Shown in pieces: positions 16,962 through 25,904 of a DNA stretch of 64,000 nucleotides. Both the position numbers and the translations under genes were made by a program. The notes below the pieces were generated by a model. It saw only the letters and a list, made by a program, of their open reading frames with translations. It was not told the origin of the DNA and did not search any database. The DNA is from Levilinea sp. (GTDB taxonomy: Bacteria > Chloroflexota > Anaerolineae > Anaerolineales > Anaerolineaceae). The stretch lies in assembly GCA_029975215.1 (NCBI GenBank), contig JARKPO010000045.1, positions 1 through 64,000 on the forward strand, read 5' to 3'. Numbering within the stretch: the first letter of the stretch is position 1; each line of letters begins with the position of its first letter.

Positions 16962-17969
16962 CTATTGGCCAGCGGTGGGAGATTGCAGGGTGGTTTGACT
17001 GAGATGCCGGCAGTACCAGCTGAGCCAGCGGTTTGACCATCCAAACAAGGAAGAATTGCGGGCGATGCGTTTGACTTCTTCGCGCGACATTTTAACTTCA
17101 CTGGCCAGCACCTGGTGTAAATTACCGCGGCTGAGAGCCAGGGTGCGGATGGCAAAGGCCAGCGGCCATATGCAGGCCAGACGGACAGAATGGAAGTGCT
17201 GCGGTATGGCCACAATGTAGGACAGGGCAAATTTGAGATGGCGTTCCGCTTTTTGCGCCATCAGACCGACCACCTGAACGGCCTGATCGCGGTGGGCGGG
17301 CTCGAACAAATCGGTGCGGCGGATGCCGTAGGCCTTGCAGAAACTCTCTGGCACATACACCCAGCCACGTTCCAGATCTTTGCGTAGGCCGCGGATGATG
17401 TTGACGGTTTGCAGCGCGAGACCGGTTTCCCGTGCCAGGGGCATGAGGCGGTCAAGGTGGCGCTTGAGCTGGGGGACATGGCAAGCAAACAATTCGGTAG
17501 AAAGGTAGCCCACACGCCCGGCAACTTCGTGCATGTAATCGTCCAGGTCTTCTTCTGTGAGGATATCGGGGCCGCGCAGCACCCAGCGAGCCATCCCCAG
17601 GGTGGAATCGGGGACGTGGCGGAAGATGGCGGCCTGCATGCCTTCGGGCAGCCGGCGGGCGTGAGCGAGGATCTGCTCCGCCTGTTCCAGGGCCTGGGAA
17701 TCAGGGGAGCCGTCGAGGAATTTTTGCGCGGCAATTTGCTTCACCCAAGGCGCAGCGGGCAGGCGACCGAGTAGAACTTGATGCCAACGCAGCAGCTCGG
17801 TGTTTTTTTGCTCTGGGGTCATGAGGGTGTTGTCTTCGAGGTAATCGGAGATGCGCAGGAGCAGGTAAGCCAGACAGAACGCCTCACCTAAACGGCCGGG
17901 AAGCTGGCGGATGGAAATATAGAAAGTCCGGCTGGTGCCGCGGAGCAATTCCCATTCCTGATGAAGCAT
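16962..17969 (-). CDS. Squalene/phytoene synthase family protein
   Basis: The 335-residue protein belongs to the head-to-head prenyl synthases. SRTFYISIRQLPG is the entry motif. The first aspartate-rich site is in LLLRISDYLEDNT (near residue 50) and the second in NIIRGLRKDLERGWVYVP (near residue 200), where the usual RDxxED is degenerate as RGLRKDLERG. Family enzymes condense two farnesyl or geranylgeranyl diphosphates into squalene, dehydrosqualene or phytoene. I chose ATG 17969 over an upstream in-frame ATG at 18110 because AGGAGA is eight bases ahead and the promoter lies between the two. No carotenoid desaturase or squalene cyclase is nearby, so the product is uncertain. Confidence 0.82.
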   Translation of the reverse strand: MLHQEWELLRGTSRTFYISIRQLPGRLGEAFCLAYLLLRISDYLEDNTLMTPEQKNTELLRWHQVLLGRLPAAPWVKQIAAQKFLDGSPDSQALEQAEQILAHARRLPEGMQAAIFRHVPDSTLGMARWVLRGPDILTEEDLDDYMHEVAGRVGYLSTELFACHVPQLKRHLDRLMPLARETGLALQTVNIIRGLRKDLERGWVYVPESFCKAYGIRRTDLFEPAHRDQAVQVVGLMAQKAERHLKFALSYIVAIPQHFHSVRLACIWPLAFAIRTLALSRGNLHQVLASEVKMSREEVKRIARNSSLFGWSNRWLSWYCRHLSQTTLQSPTAGQ

Positions 17970-18023
17970 GCTGGCGATCTCCTGTGATGGGCACAAATGA
18001 ATAAAGGAGAGCAGAACGTCTCT

Positions 18024-18052
18024 ATTATGCCAAAACTTGACGAGATTGGCAA
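18024..18052 (-). promoter_or_regulatory. Promoter of the squalene/phytoene-synthase-like operon
   Basis: On the minus strand TTGCCA (18052-18047) and CATAAT (18029-18024) are separated by 17 bases, about 55 bases upstream of ATG 17969. Confidence 0.65.
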
Positions 18053-18090
18053 ATCTGAGTGTAAAAATGACGAGATCCAGGGTGGGGGCT

Positions 18091-18118
18091 TTGCAATTTG
18101 GGGCGAACATGTGATAAT
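18091..18118 (+). promoter_or_regulatory. Promoter of the BNR-repeat lipoprotein gene
   Basis: TTGCAA (18091-18096) and GATAAT (18113-18118) are 16 bases apart, with TG-T before the -10 box (extended -10). It precedes the ATG at 18162 by 44 bases and is divergent from the promoter at 18024-18052. Confidence 0.65.
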
Positions 18119-18161
18119 CGGTGCAAATCAGTGGTTCTCGCCCCTGAGAAAACGAGGAGAG

Positions 18162-19484
18162 ATGAGAAAGTCCCTGCGATGGTTATGCGTTTTGGCTGCC
18201 GTATGGGCAGCCCTGGGCTGTGGGATTTCAACGCCGACCCCGGCCCCCGAGACCAGCCAACCGCTGGAACCAGCCACGCTGCCTCCGCCCACCAGCGCGC
18301 CCGCGGTGGATGTCCCCACAGTCCCGTCCGCTGGCGACACGCCCACGGCGCCAGCGGTTCCCACACCCATCACGCGACCCGTGGGGGTGACGCTTTTGGA
18401 GCTGCACATGACGGATGCAGCTGTCGGTTGGGCGGTGGGGCAGATTCCAGGATTCAGCCTGGAGTTTGTGCTGCGCACGGCGGATGGCGGAGCGACCTGG
18501 CGGGATGTGACCCCGGCACCGGTGAAATCCTTGAGCGTTCAGACGGATCTTGCGACCGCAGCTTATTTTATGGACTCAAACCGCGCCTGGGCAGTGTTCG
18601 GCAGCCAGGCTCCTGAACCGCTGGCTTTGAATGAGGTGGTGGTGTGGCGCACGACGGACGGCGGACAAAATTGGGAGGCCAGCCAGCCCTTGAACCTGGA
18701 CGGACTCCAATATGAATTTTTTATGCCGGGGGAGGTAGTGTTCACCCAGGAGCTTTCTGGCTGGGTGTTGGTGCACCTGGGGGCGGGTATGAGCCACGAT
18801 TATGTGGCCATTTATGCCACCCGCGATGGGGGCGTCACCTGGGAACGGGTGATTGATCCACAACGCGGCAATCTGCCCATGTCCTGTTCCAAATCGGGAA
18901 TTCAGTTCCTGCATTGGGAAAGCGGCTGGGTGACGGGGGATTGCCCTGGGTTGATGCCGGGAGTGTATTTTTACGCCACACAGGACGGCGGTAAGAGCTG
19001 GTTGGGGGTGGATCTGCCGGTTCCGACCAATGACCCGAGCCTGCTGAAAGATCAAACCATGTGCGGACTGCCGCATGAACCGGTGTTTATCAACGGGAAA
19101 TCCGGCTATCAGGTGGTGCAGTGCCTGTATGTGGACGCTAACCAGGCGGCGCAGTACCTGTACGTCACCCAGGACAGCGGGGTCAATTGGTCGCCGCGTA
19201 GCCTGCCCGCACCGTATGGAGAGGTGTTTTTCCTGGATGAACTGAACGGTTGGTTTGTGGGCGGGGCGGAGCGAGAATTTACCAGCGGCACAAAGATGTA
19301 CCGGACGGAAGACGGCGGGAAGAACTGGTGGCCGCTTTCGACTTTGATCTGGAGCGGGCCGATTCAATTTATCAACCCGCAGGTGGGATGGGTGATCGCA
19401 AAAATTGATCTGGCCAGCACCCTGGTGAAAACAACCAACGGCGGCCAAAGCTGGATGGATCTGAAACCGGTTGTGATTCCATAG
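18162..19484 (+). CDS. Lipoprotein with BNR/Ycf48-like beta-propeller repeats
   Basis: The 440-residue protein begins with a lipoprotein signal ending in the lipobox ALGC (Cys near residue 20), then a Thr/Pro/Ala-rich linker of about 60 residues. At least six Asp-box (BNR) repeats follow: TTDGGQNWE, TRDGGVTWE, TQDGGKSWLG, TQDSGVNWS, TEDGGKNWW and TTNGGQSWMD. They form a Ycf48/sortilin-like propeller, expected on the outer face of the membrane. Such domains bind proteins or glycans, and no catalytic site is evident. ATG 18162 is chosen because GAGGAGAG abuts it and the sequence after it is a proper signal peptide; the open frame upstream to 17997 is non-coding. pyrD follows closely. Confidence 0.8.
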   Translation: MRKSLRWLCVLAAVWAALGCGISTPTPAPETSQPLEPATLPPPTSAPAVDVPTVPSAGDTPTAPAVPTPITRPVGVTLLELHMTDAAVGWAVGQIPGFSLEFVLRTADGGATWRDVTPAPVKSLSVQTDLATAAYFMDSNRAWAVFGSQAPEPLALNEVVVWRTTDGGQNWEASQPLNLDGLQYEFFMPGEVVFTQELSGWVLVHLGAGMSHDYVAIYATRDGGVTWERVIDPQRGNLPMSCSKSGIQFLHWESGWVTGDCPGLMPGVYFYATQDGGKSWLGVDLPVPTNDPSLLKDQTMCGLPHEPVFINGKSGYQVVQCLYVDANQAAQYLYVTQDSGVNWSPRSLPAPYGEVFFLDELNGWFVGGAEREFTSGTKMYRTEDGGKNWWPLSTLIWSGPIQFINPQVGWVIAKIDLASTLVKTTNGGQSWMDLKPVVIP

Positions 19485-19499
19485 CGGATGGGAGAAAAG

Positions 19500-20435
19500 A
19501 TGGGCAGCGCAGATTTAACCTGTCGTTTGCTGGGCATGGAGATGAAGAACCCCATTGTCCTGGCGTCGGGGATCATTGGAACCAGCGCCAGTTTATTCCT
19601 GCGGGCGGCGCAGGTGGGGGTGGGGGCGGTGACCGCCAAGAGCTGCAGTTTGCAGCCGCGGGCCGGACACCCCAACCCTGTGACGCTGGACTGGGGAGCA
19701 GGGGTGATTAACGCCATTGGGTTAACCAACCCAGGCGCTGCAGAAGAGGTGCATTTGCTGGCTGAAGGGCGCCGGGTTTTGGAGCCTTGGGGGGTCCCGC
19801 TGATTGCCAGCATCTTTGCCGGAACGGTGGAAGAATTTGGGCAGGTGGCGGCGCTGATCGCGCAGGCGAGGCCCCATCTTTTGGAAGTAAATATCTCTTG
19901 TCCGAACGTGGCAGATGAATTTGGCACACCCTTCGCGGCGATGTGCGACAGCGCAGCGGCGGTTACCGAATCGGTGCGCCGCGCGGTGGGCAAAGATTTG
20001 CCCATTGCCGTCAAGTTGGCCCCCAATGTGTACAACATTGGGCGAATCGCGGCGGCGGTGGTGGAAGCAGGCGCAGACGCCATCACGGCAATTAATACCA
20101 TGCCAGGGATGGTGATCAACGCCCATGCCCGGCGGCCTGTGCTGCACAACCGCACGGGGGGTCTTTCAGGGCTGGCGATTAAGCCCATCGCGCTGCGGTG
20201 TGTGGCCGAGATTGCCCAGGCGGTGAAAGTGCCCATTATCGGCACCGGTGGGGTGAACACCGGCGAGGATGCGGCCGAGATGATCCTGGCGGGTGCCACA
20301 GCCGTAGGGGTGGGCACGGCGGTGTGGTACCGCGGGGTGGAGGCCCTGGGGACGATTGCGCAGGAGTTGGGCGAATTTATGCAGGCCGAGGGAATCCGGT
20401 CTTTGGATGAGATGCGAGGACAGGCGATCCGATGA
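19500..20435 (+). CDS. pyrD: Dihydroorotate dehydrogenase B, catalytic subunit
   Basis: This enzyme oxidises dihydroorotate to orotate in pyrimidine synthesis using FMN. MKNPIVLASGIIG, VTAKSCSLQPRAGHPNP and GVINAIGLTNPG match class 1 enzymes. The catalytic base is Cys in LEVNISCPNV (near residue 130). AVKLAPNV, TGGLSGLAIKPIALR and IIGTGGVNTGEDAAEMI form the FMN phosphate site. The adjoining pyrK makes it class 1B, passing electrons to NAD. ATG 19500 has GGAGA five bases upstream; an in-frame ATG at 19488 is possible. Confidence 0.94.
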   Translation: MGSADLTCRLLGMEMKNPIVLASGIIGTSASLFLRAAQVGVGAVTAKSCSLQPRAGHPNPVTLDWGAGVINAIGLTNPGAAEEVHLLAEGRRVLEPWGVPLIASIFAGTVEEFGQVAALIAQARPHLLEVNISCPNVADEFGTPFAAMCDSAAAVTESVRRAVGKDLPIAVKLAPNVYNIGRIAAAVVEAGADAITAINTMPGMVINAHARRPVLHNRTGGLSGLAIKPIALRCVAEIAQAVKVPIIGTGGVNTGEDAAEMILAGATAVGVGTAVWYRGVEALGTIAQELGEFMQAEGIRSLDEMRGQAIR

Positions 20436-21214
20436 ACACAACCCTACAACCCAGCCATTTACACCGGCCGTTTACCCTGGTATCTTCGAAAATGGAAAAT
20501 TACCGCACGCGCAGCCTGACCTTTGCGGAGAAGCTGGATTGCCAGCCTGGGCAGTTTGTGATGGCCTGGCTGCCTGGGGTGGGCGAAAAGCCCTTTAGCA
20601 TCGCAGGGGACGACCCGCTGCAGCTGCTGGTGGTGGATGTCGGTCCGGTGAGCCACAGTCTGCATGCGGTGGCGAAAGGCCAGCGGGTATGGATCCGCGG
20701 CCCGTTAGGGCATGGCTACCGGCTGGTGGGACAGCGCGTGCTGTTGGCGGCCGGAGGTTACGGCGTGGCCCCGCTGTATTACCTGGCGCGTAAAGCCCTG
20801 GAAGCGGGCATGAGCGCGGAACTGTGCATGGGGGCACGCAGCGCGGAGGATGTGCTGTGGGTGGAGCGTTTTCAGGCCCTGGACGTGCCTGTGCGGGTGA
20901 TGACGGAAGACGGCTCGGCGGGAGGACGCGGGCTGGTGACGCAGGCCACCGAAGCGGCAATTGCCGCGGCAAAGCCGGACAGCCTGTGCGCCTGCGGCCC
21001 GCTGGGCATGTTGGAGGCCCTGGACCGGCAGTGTGAGCGCTTGGGGGTGGCCCGCCAGCTTTCGTGGGAGGCGCATATGCGCTGCGGGATGGGATTGTGC
21101 GGCAGCTGCGAACTGCCCTCCCCCCAGGGAGAAGACGGCAGCCTGCGGCGGCATTCGTGTCAGCAGCCGGGTTGGCTGGCATGTTTGGATGGACCGGTCT
21201 CCTGGAAAGAATGA
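20432..21214 (+). CDS. pyrK: Dihydroorotate dehydrogenase B, electron transfer subunit
   Basis: PyrK carries electrons from the PyrD flavin to NAD through FAD and a 2Fe-2S cluster. The FAD-binding region has the YRTRSLTF segment and FVMAWLPGVGEKPFSIAG near residue 40. RGPLGHGYRL and LLAAGGYGVAPLYYLA belong to the NAD domain. The C-terminal cluster ligands are in MRCGMGLCGSCELP and HSCQQPGW (near residues 215-245). It overlaps pyrD by four bases (ATGA), and a terminator follows. Confidence 0.94.
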   Translation: MNTTLQPSHLHRPFTLVSSKMENYRTRSLTFAEKLDCQPGQFVMAWLPGVGEKPFSIAGDDPLQLLVVDVGPVSHSLHAVAKGQRVWIRGPLGHGYRLVGQRVLLAAGGYGVAPLYYLARKALEAGMSAELCMGARSAEDVLWVERFQALDVPVRVMTEDGSAGGRGLVTQATEAAIAAAKPDSLCACGPLGMLEALDRQCERLGVARQLSWEAHMRCGMGLCGSCELPSPQGEDGSLRRHSCQQPGWLACLDGPVSWKE

Positions 21215-21232
21215 GAAGATATTGGTTAAATC

Positions 21233-21273
21233 AATCGCCTGACGGTCAAGGTCGCCAGGCGATTTTATTTTAT
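21233..21273 (+). terminator. Terminator of the pyrDK unit
   Basis: AATCGCCTG (21233-21241) pairs with CAGGCGATT (21256-21264), followed by TTATTTTAT. It lies between convergent genes. Confidence 0.85.
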
Positions 21274-21291
21274 GTGGGTGTGCGGTGTGGG

Positions 21292-22770
21292 TTAGATGCC
21301 GTGCAGGGCGTTGACCTGGCGGAAGTGGTAGCCGTATATGGTCATGGTGATCGCCAGGGAAAATTTTTGCGGATATTTCCACAAGGCCCAGAAAAACAGT
21401 CGCCAATATTCACCGCGCTCTTTGCCCAGGATGCCCAGCTTCCAGATGGAGCGGAAGAAGGCATAAATTTCCTGCCATTCGAGGTGGACGGGAGATTTGG
21501 GCGGGTTGTAATGGGTCAGGAAAGTCTTCACGCGTTGGTAGAAGGGGTGGGGGGAATACAGTTCACGCATGATCTTCTTGTAGCCTTCGGTTAAGACTTC
21601 AATGCCCATGCGCGGGATGATGTTGGTGGAACCGTCAGCGTTATCGCCGGAAAGCTCGCAGACCAGGCGGCCTTCCTCACGCATGCGCTGGTACAACTGG
21701 GTCCCGTAGGGGGCCTGCAGCATGCCCACCATAGCGGTGACGATGCCGCTGCGCTGGATGAAATCGATCTGGCGTTCAAAGATGGAGGTGGTATCGTTGT
21801 CGAAGCCGACAATGAACCCGCCCATCACCTGGAGGCCGTATTCTTGGATGCGGCGCACGGTCTCCACCAGATCGCGGCGGGTGTTTTGGCTCTTTTTACA
21901 TTCGATCAAGCTGGCTTCGTCGGGCGTCTCGATGCCGACAAAGACTGAGATGAAGCCCGCGGCGGACATCATCTGCATGAGTTCGGGGTCGTCTGCCAGA
22001 TTGATTGAGGCCTCGGTGATGAAATTGACGCCGGATTTACCTTTGCGCCAGGCGATGAGGGCGGGGAGGATTTCTTCTTTGAGCTGGCGCTTGTTGCAGA
22101 TGAAATTGTCATCCACGAAGAAGATGTTGCGGCGCCAACCGAGGCTGTACATGACGTCCAGTTCGGCAATGACCTGGGCGGCCGATTTGGTGCGGGGGCG
22201 GTGGCCAAGCATGGCGGTGACATTGCAGAAGTCGCAATTGAAAGGGCAGCCGCGGGAATACTGAATGCTGAGCGAATCGTAGGCACTCATTTTAATCAGA
22301 TCCCAGCGAGGGATGGGGCTGGCGGCGATCTCAGCGAAATCATCGGTGCGGTACACGCGCTGGGGGCTGCCGTTTGCCAGTTCGCGCAGGAATAGGGGCA
22401 GGGTCAATTCACCTTCGTTGAGAATGAAGTGATCCACTTCGGGGAAGGATTCCCATTCGCCCAGGAAAAGCGGCCCGCCGGCGACCACCGTTTTTTGCAG
22501 TTGTTTGCAGCGGTGAATGACCTCATGGGTGGATTCGCGCTGCACAACCATGGCGCTGACGAAGACCATATCTGCCCAAGCGATGTCACGATCTCTCAGC
22601 GGCTGCACATTAAGATCCACCAGGCGGGTTTCCCAATCTGCGGGCAGCATAGAAGCGATGGTGAGCAAACCCAGGGGGGGAGAGGAGGATTTTTTAACGA
22701 CGAAACGCAGAGCGTGTTTAAAGCTCCAAAACGTATCGGGAAATTCGGGGTATACCAAAAGGATCTTCAT
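21292..22770 (-). CDS. B12-binding radical SAM protein (DUF4070 type)
   Basis: The 492-residue protein starts with a cobalamin-binding Rossmann domain (MKILLVYPEFPDTFW, later PPLGLLTIASMLP and VVAGGPLF). The radical SAM cluster motif CxxxCxxC is in YSRGCPFNCDFCNVT, near residue 175. FVDDNFICNKRQLKEEILPAL and FVGIETPDE are typical of this branch. The C-terminal region, with YSPHPFYQRVKTFL and LFFWALWKYP, matches the DUF4070 extension. This extension occurs in the hopanoid C-2 methylase HpnP and in many uncharacterised relatives. It probably methylates or rearranges a lipid-like substrate, but the reaction cannot be assigned. It is monocistronic. A TATACT box (22812-22807) lies upstream, without a clear -35. 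Confidence 0.8.
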   Translation of the reverse strand: MKILLVYPEFPDTFWSFKHALRFVVKKSSSPPLGLLTIASMLPADWETRLVDLNVQPLRDRDIAWADMVFVSAMVVQRESTHEVIHRCKQLQKTVVAGGPLFLGEWESFPEVDHFILNEGELTLPLFLRELANGSPQRVYRTDDFAEIAASPIPRWDLIKMSAYDSLSIQYSRGCPFNCDFCNVTAMLGHRPRTKSAAQVIAELDVMYSLGWRRNIFFVDDNFICNKRQLKEEILPALIAWRKGKSGVNFITEASINLADDPELMQMMSAAGFISVFVGIETPDEASLIECKKSQNTRRDLVETVRRIQEYGLQVMGGFIVGFDNDTTSIFERQIDFIQRSGIVTAMVGMLQAPYGTQLYQRMREEGRLVCELSGDNADGSTNIIPRMGIEVLTEGYKKIMRELYSPHPFYQRVKTFLTHYNPPKSPVHLEWQEIYAFFRSIWKLGILGKERGEYWRLFFWALWKYPQKFSLAITMTIYGYHFRQVNALHGI

Positions 22771-22963
22771 ACGGAGGGGCCTCCAAAAACGAGCAAGGAT
22801 AACCTCAGTATAAAGATCCGAGGGACGTGCTAGATGTAGCAGAGGTCATATCTGCCGATGGATTCGCGTCCCGTGCGCATCGATGATGAAGTGTGACCGG
22901 CGCGGGCGAAAAGCGGGGGACACCCAGACCGCGGTGTGCCTGGATGTTGTGACCTTTTTCACA

Positions 22964-25054
22964 TCACGAGAGGCGGGTGATGCGCAGCAGAGCACTTTCA
23001 AAATTGCCGAGCGCCAGCGGCAGACCCGTGTGCATCCAATAGGCCCCGCTGTGCAGTTCTGAAACTCCTTCGACGGCGTACAGCGCTTGCGGATCCAGTC
23101 CTTGCAAGCGCAGAGGCGGCAGGATGGCTGGATCGGGCAGGTGGGTGCGGAAGGCGAACAAGACCCCAGCGGCACCGTCTTCGGAGAGGTATTGGACGGC
23201 GGAAAAGGGAGATTGAGAAGGAGAGCGCAGGCGGAACTGGCTGCCGAATTGGATGATGGGGCGGATGTCTTTGTAGACTGCGATCCAATGGGCGGCCTCG
23301 TCGCGTTCCTGGGGTGACCACTGGGTGAGGTTGCCGCCAATACCCAGGGAGCCGCACATGCTGACGTGGAAGCGGAAGGAGAGGGGAAGCTGGCCGCGAT
23401 TGGCGTCGGTGACCCAGGCTTCCATCACCTGGGCGGGGAAAAGCTGCGAGAAGCCTTCCTGAATGCGCAGGCGGGCAGCGGCTTCGGTGTTGTCGCTGAC
23501 CCAAATTTGGTCAGCGTAGCGCAGAACACCCAAATCGGCGCGGCCACCGCCACCGGAACAGGACTGGAAGGTGACGTGGGGGTGACGGCTGCGGAGGGTC
23601 TCCAGGATGTGATAGAGGCCGTGGATGTAGCGCACCCACATTTCGCGCGGGTCGCGCGGGGCGCCTGGCCAGCCGGGTTCAGAGACGGCGCGGTTCATGT
23701 CCCACTTGATAAACGAAATGTCATGCTGGGAGAGCAGCTCATCCAGAGTTTGAATCAAATGCGCCTGCACATCGGGGCGGGCGAGGTTGAGGATAAGCTG
23801 GTTGCGGCCGGTGCGGCGCTGGCGGGTGGGAAAATGGAGTACCCAATCGGGGTGAGCGCGGTAGAGGTCGCTGTCGGGGTTGACCATTTCTGGTTCAACC
23901 CACAGGCCAAAGCGCATACCCAGAGCGGTGACCTGCTGAATGAGTGGGTTCAGGCCGTGGGGGAACTTGAGCGGATCGGGGGTCCAATCGCCCAACCCGG
24001 CGCGGTCGTCACGGCGACCTTTGAACCAGCCGTCATCCATGACGAAGAGCTCAACGCCCATTTGGGCGGCGAGCTGAGCCAGGCGGATCTGGGAGGGGGC
24101 GTCCACATCGAAGAGGGTGGCCTCCCAGGAATTGTAGAGGACGGGGTGCAGGGTGCGGGGATGGGGGATAAGGCGGCTGCGGATGAAGTGGTGAAGGGAG
24201 CGGCTAGCTGCGCCGAAGCCGTTTTGCGTATAGCCAGCGTAAGCGGGCGGGGTAACGAAAGTCTCCCCAGGCTGAAGGTCCCAGGCAAAGTCAAAATCGT
24301 TCACGCCCAGGCTGAGGCGGGTGGTGCAAAAGCCGGTGTCTTCGGCGCACAGTTTCCAGTTCCCGCTCCAGCCCAGGGCTCCGAACCAGACTTCGCCCTG
24401 GGTTTCGCTGGCATCCCCGCCGTCCAGGGCAAACCAGGGGTTGTGGTGGTGGCTGGTGGTGAGGCGGCGGCTTTCGATGACTTTAACACCGGGGGTGAGG
24501 GTTTCACGTACGAGGTGAAATTCATCATTCCAGCGTCCGTATAGATGAGAAAAGCGGTAGGCAGCTCCCGCTGGCGGGTGCCACTGGGCAGAAAAGGCGC
24601 GTTCCAGGCGGATAGGGTCAGCGGAGTCGTTTACCAGCTCGGCCCAGCGCTCGATGATGTCGGCCTCGGCATGGACGCGGTAATGCAGACGCACGCGCAG
24701 GGCATAGACAGGGTCTTGAAGGGTGAGCACCACGTGAGGAACCTCATCCTTTTCTTCCTGACTGTCTTGGAAAATCAACACGGTATCGCGCACCTGATCG
24801 GCAGCGGCTGCCTTGAGGCAAGGTTCCACAAATTTCATACCCGCCCAGGCGGGGTATTCTTCGGGGAGGAGCTGTTCGGGGTGGTTGAAAGAAGCCCAAC
24901 CTTCGGATTCGGGGATGGTGGGCAGTGCGTTAGGGGAAGCTGTGCGCGGGCCCCAATACTGGTGAACCAGCAGCCCCAAGGAATTGAGACCAAAGGCGTA
25001 GGTGGTGTTTTGGGTGTGCAGCAGCCAGGAGGAGCCGATCTGTTCGATAGACAT
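22964..25054 (-). CDS. Alpha-galactosidase, glycoside hydrolase family 36
   Basis: This 696-residue enzyme releases terminal alpha-galactose from raffinose-type oligosaccharides. The GH36 fold shows ELFVMDDGWFKGRRDDRAGLG and FGLWVEPEMVNPDSDLYRAH. The nucleophile Asp is in FIKWDMNRAVSEPG (near residue 460) and the acid/base Asp in WVSDNTEAAARLRIQEG (near residue 530). The N-terminal beta-supersandwich and C-terminal strand domain are both present. No signal peptide is seen, so it is probably cytoplasmic. I chose the ATG at 25054: the in-frame upstream stretch to 25204 crosses the divergent promoter, and the downstream residues match a normal start. The ribosome site is weak (GAGAG seven bases away). 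Confidence 0.93.
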   Translation of the reverse strand: MSIEQIGSSWLLHTQNTTYAFGLNSLGLLVHQYWGPRTASPNALPTIPESEGWASFNHPEQLLPEEYPAWAGMKFVEPCLKAAAADQVRDTVLIFQDSQEEKDEVPHVVLTLQDPVYALRVRLHYRVHAEADIIERWAELVNDSADPIRLERAFSAQWHPPAGAAYRFSHLYGRWNDEFHLVRETLTPGVKVIESRRLTTSHHHNPWFALDGGDASETQGEVWFGALGWSGNWKLCAEDTGFCTTRLSLGVNDFDFAWDLQPGETFVTPPAYAGYTQNGFGAASRSLHHFIRSRLIPHPRTLHPVLYNSWEATLFDVDAPSQIRLAQLAAQMGVELFVMDDGWFKGRRDDRAGLGDWTPDPLKFPHGLNPLIQQVTALGMRFGLWVEPEMVNPDSDLYRAHPDWVLHFPTRQRRTGRNQLILNLARPDVQAHLIQTLDELLSQHDISFIKWDMNRAVSEPGWPGAPRDPREMWVRYIHGLYHILETLRSRHPHVTFQSCSGGGGRADLGVLRYADQIWVSDNTEAAARLRIQEGFSQLFPAQVMEAWVTDANRGQLPLSFRFHVSMCGSLGIGGNLTQWSPQERDEAAHWIAVYKDIRPIIQFGSQFRLRSPSQSPFSAVQYLSEDGAAGVLFAFRTHLPDPAILPPLRLQGLDPQALYAVEGVSELHSGAYWMHTGLPLALGNFESALLRITRLS

Positions 25055-25105
25055 GGGCAAGCTCTCAATAAATCGCGTAGAATTAGGGATGCGGTTGATC
25101 CCCTG

Positions 25106-25113
25106 ATTATAAT
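25106..25113. promoter_or_regulatory. Symmetric -10 element between the alpha-galactosidase and DUF1638 genes
   Basis: The octamer ATTATAAT is its own reverse complement. It reads TATAAT on the plus strand at 25108-25113 and on the minus strand at 25111-25106. It lies 52 bases from the alpha-galactosidase start and 51 bases from the DUF1638 start. No strong -35 boxes were found on either side. Confidence 0.5.
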
Positions 25114-25163
25114 GGAATCCACCGTGGGATGACGAATTGGGATTGAACGCAAAAGGAGCGGAG

Positions 25164-25904
25164 ATGCGGTTAAAGGTGTTGGGCTGTGAGGCGTTGGCGC
25201 GCATGGTGTATTCTGAGGCGGCGGTGTCGCCGCATGTGGTGGATGTGGAAATTTACCGGCTGGGGCTGCATGTGCGCCCGCCGGAGCTGCGGACGCATCT
25301 TCAGGAGCGGATTGACGCCTGCCAGGGGCAGGGGTACGACGCACTGCTGTTGGCTTACGGCCTGTGTGGAAAGGCCACCGAGGGCCTGACGGCTCGGGAT
25401 GTGCCGTTGGTGATCCCCAGGGCGCACGACTGCATCACCCTGTTCCTGGGCAGCCGCGCACGCTACACGGAAGAATTTACACGCGACCCCGGAACGTACT
25501 GGTACGCACTGGATTACGTGCAACGCAACGATCAACCTGGGGCAGCTTTGTCCATCGGCGCGGAGGTGACGGATGACCTGCCGGGCGTATACGCGGCCTA
25601 TGTGGAGAAATATGGGCAGGAAAACGCCGACTACTTGATGGAAGTGATGGGCGCGTGGCAAAAACATTACGACCGCGCCGCGTTTGTGGATATGGGCGTG
25701 GGAGACGGGCACGCGGCCGAGGCGCAGGCGCGAGCGGATGCTGAGCGCCGTGGGTGGAAATTTGCGCGCCTGGAAGGAGATCTGCGCCTGATCCGCGGGC
25801 TGCTCAGCGGGGCATGGGATGATGATTACCTGGTGATCCCACCGGGGTACCGCATTCGCATGAGCAGCGATGAGGGTTTGGTGCGCAGTGAACCCGCGGA
25901 CTGA
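25164..25904 (+). CDS. DUF1638 family protein
   Basis: The 246-residue protein matches the DUF1638 pattern by YDALLLAYGLCGKATEGL, then VPLVIPRAHDCITLFLGSRA, and PGTYWYALDY. Two conserved Cys (YGLCGKA, AHDCIT) and a His may bind metal. The family occurs in anaerobes, sometimes near corrinoid methyltransferase genes; no function is established. No signal peptide or membrane segment is seen. AAAGGAG five bases ahead of ATG 25164 decides the start over an in-frame TTG at 25137. Confidence 0.8.
   Translation: MRLKVLGCEALARMVYSEAAVSPHVVDVEIYRLGLHVRPPELRTHLQERIDACQGQGYDALLLAYGLCGKATEGLTARDVPLVIPRAHDCITLFLGSRARYTEEFTRDPGTYWYALDYVQRNDQPGAALSIGAEVTDDLPGVYAAYVEKYGQENADYLMEVMGAWQKHYDRAAFVDMGVGDGHAAEAQARADAERRGWKFARLEGDLRLIRGLLSGAWDDDYLVIPPGYRIRMSSDEGLVRSEPAD

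Noticed and set aside
23366-24544. 392-codon plus-strand frame
   Set aside because: Antisense to the GH36 alpha-galactosidase catalytic domain, so a shadow.
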